A DNA stretch of 7,251 bases, taken from positions 1 through 7,251 of the forward strand of contig CAZEUZ010000048.1 of NCBI GenBank assembly GCA_964515805.1, written 5' to 3'. This stretch comes from CAZEUZ01 sp964515805 (GTDB lineage Bacteria > Pseudomonadota > Gammaproteobacteria > Pseudomonadales > Cellvibrionaceae). The position numbers were made by a program, and so were the translations under genes. Below, in pieces: positions 6,434-7,251 of this stretch (the stretch's first letter is position 1; each line of letters starts with the position of its first letter). Below the pieces are notes generated by a model, which was given only the letters and a program-made list of their open reading frames with translations, ran no database searches and was not told where the DNA came from.

Positions 6434-6868
6434 TTATTCAACAATCTGCGGTTCGAAATCAGGATTACTGCGTTGCCGGAAATTACATAGGCGCACTAAT
6501 GCACCTCCGACAAGCAAACCGACGATTCCAGCAACAATAGATAACGGGTCGCTGTTGAAGAGAGCGTGTGCCCCAGCAGTGAAAAACACAAAAACTACTA
6601 ACGGTAAAAGATAAGTTAGCAAAGAAGCTTTAACGACTGCTTGCTCGGGAAGGCCTATAGTTACCATGTCGCCAACATTGTGTTTATTTGCAGCGCCATC
6701 GTCGGGTAGCAACACCTTCAAATAATTTGCTTGAGCGCCAAAGCTGGCTAGTAATCGCTGCCCACAACCGGATTTAGCAGCACAACTGCCACAAACGGAT
6801 TTTTGAATAGTTTCCACCCACACTGCACCACTCTCAACAGCGACAACGCGGCCTTGTTCCTGCAACAT
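6434..6868 (-). CDS. rseC: Sigma-E regulator RseC/MucC
   Basis: RseC/MucC is an inner-membrane protein encoded beside the sigma-E regulators. In E. coli it has a mild positive effect on sigma-E and has been linked to the SoxR-reducing Rsx complex. The protein is 144 residues. The N-terminal soluble part carries a cysteine cluster, C26-x2-C29-x5-C35 followed by Gly (CGSCAAKSGCG), a possible metal or Fe-S site. Two transmembrane helices follow (about 80-100 and 109-126) with a basic stretch, RLCNFRQR, after the second. The Cys found near position 20 in E. coli RseC (recalled) is Thr here, and I recall the same in Pseudomonas MucC. The ATG at 6868 has TGGAA with 8 nt between the GGA and the ATG. 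It lies 36 nt after rseB and 80 nt before mucD, consistent with cotranscription. Confidence 0.93.
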   Translation of the reverse strand: MLQEQGRVVAVESGAVWVETIQKSVCGSCAAKSGCGQRLLASFGAQANYLKVLLPDDGAANKHNVGDMVTIGLPEQAVVKASLLTYLLPLVVFVFFTAGAHALFNSDPLSIVAGIVGLLVGGALVRLCNFRQRSNPDFEPQIVE

Positions 6869-6875
6869 CAGAAAA

Positions 6876-6880
6876 TTCCA
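6876..6880 (-). promoter_or_regulatory. Ribosome binding site of rseC
   Basis: TGGAA is placed about 7-8 nt before the ATG at 6868, in the 36-nt rseB-rseC gap. It confirms that start. Confidence 0.55.
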
Positions 6881-6904
6881 TTAGCGAGATTTGACATCGG
6901 ACTT

Positions 6905-7251
6905 TTATTGAGCATCCGAGTTAGGACGAACTGAAATGGCAACTTGACGAGCCGTAGCCACTGGGATTTCACCGACGGCTATGACCATGAATTTATCATT
7001 GATTTTCATCGGCGTAATAACCGCCACTGTCGCTCCGTAGCGCGCTGTCGCTTTGGGCATGGCTTTATATTGTTCAACAATAAAAACAGATAGCGTCGCC
7101 AAACCATCAGAAAATACAAGTACCTGTTCGCCGTGATCAGTCAAACGATTACCCGCTGAAACAAAGCCTTCCGGCAACCAGGTAACATGCCAATCGCTGC
7201 GGGATTCTGTTGACTGACAGGATTTTCCGGCCGATATCATCAACGATTGAT
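6905..7251 (-). CDS. rseB: Sigma-E regulatory protein RseB/MucB, C-terminal part only
   Basis: RseB/MucB is a periplasmic protein that binds the anti-sigma factor RseA/MucA, shields it from DegS/AlgW cleavage, and releases it on sensing lipoprotein or LPS-type signals. Only the last 114 residues are in the window; the frame is open through the right edge, so the start and the N-terminal LolA-like domain lie outside. The visible part is the smaller C-terminal domain: SDWHVTWLPEGF, then VLVFSDGLATLSVFIVE, then YGATVAVI and VIAVGEIPVATARQVAISV. These match the typical MucB C-terminal pattern as I recall it. The downstream rseC and mucD genes corroborate the call. An internal TTG/ATG near 7238-7243 is not a real start. 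rpoE/algU and rseA/mucA would be expected just beyond the edge. Confidence 0.93.
   Translation of the reverse strand, partial: QSLMISAGKSCQSTESRSDWHVTWLPEGFVSAGNRLTDHGEQVLVFSDGLATLSVFIVEQYKAMPKATARYGATVAVITPMKINDKFMVIAVGEIPVATARQVAISVRPNSDAQ

Noticed and set aside
6763..6793. Missing fourth cysteine (Thr at 20) in the RseC cysteine cluster as a possible lesion
   Set aside because: The remaining C-x2-C-x5-C-G pattern is intact, and I recall the same state in Pseudomonas MucC, so it is likely normal for this branch.

Overview
The window is a block of conserved core genes from a gammaproteobacterium. All genes are on the minus strand, so transcription runs from the right edge to the left. In transcription order they are: the 3' end of rseB/mucB, rseC/mucC, a DegP/MucD-type periplasmic protease, lepA, lepB, a small DUF4845-type membrane protein, rnc, and era cut by the left edge. 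From memory, this is the order in Pseudomonas (algU-mucA-mucB-mucC-mucD-lepA-lepB-hypothetical-rnc-era). The protein sequences also read as Pseudomonas-like (for example the LepA N-terminus MTDLSHIRNF and the RseB WLPEGF motif). The base composition looks moderate, well below that of P. aeruginosa. I infer a member of the broad Pseudomonadales/Cellvibrionales/Oceanospirillales assemblage, but the genus cannot be fixed from sequence reading alone.

Layout. Right part (about 4980-7251): the envelope-stress module. RseB and RseC modulate sigma-E (AlgU) signalling, and MucD is a periplasmic trypsin-like protease with two PDZ domains. Middle (1834-4851): lepA, a translational GTPase, and lepB, signal peptidase I. 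Left (1-1807): the DUF4845 protein, then RNase III and the Era GTPase, which act in rRNA processing and 30S maturation. Spacings are short (0, 12, 26, 30, 36, 80 and 128 nt), consistent with one operon or overlapping transcripts. The 128-nt mucD-lepA gap is the only obvious place for an internal promoter. No stretch over 300 bases lacks a gene. I see no tRNA, rRNA, mobile element or CRISPR array.

I did not find a new multi-gene system. The most unusual feature is LepB. It is about 395 residues, well above the usual 280-325. Its N-terminal third looks like a second, degenerate copy of the canonical two-helix membrane anchor, giving four predicted transmembrane helices. Smaller points are the era GTG start abutting the rnc stop in the same frame, a prepilin-like N-terminus on the DUF4845 protein that lacks the usual Glu+5, unusual start codons on both GTPase genes, and short direct repeats in the mucD-lepA gap.
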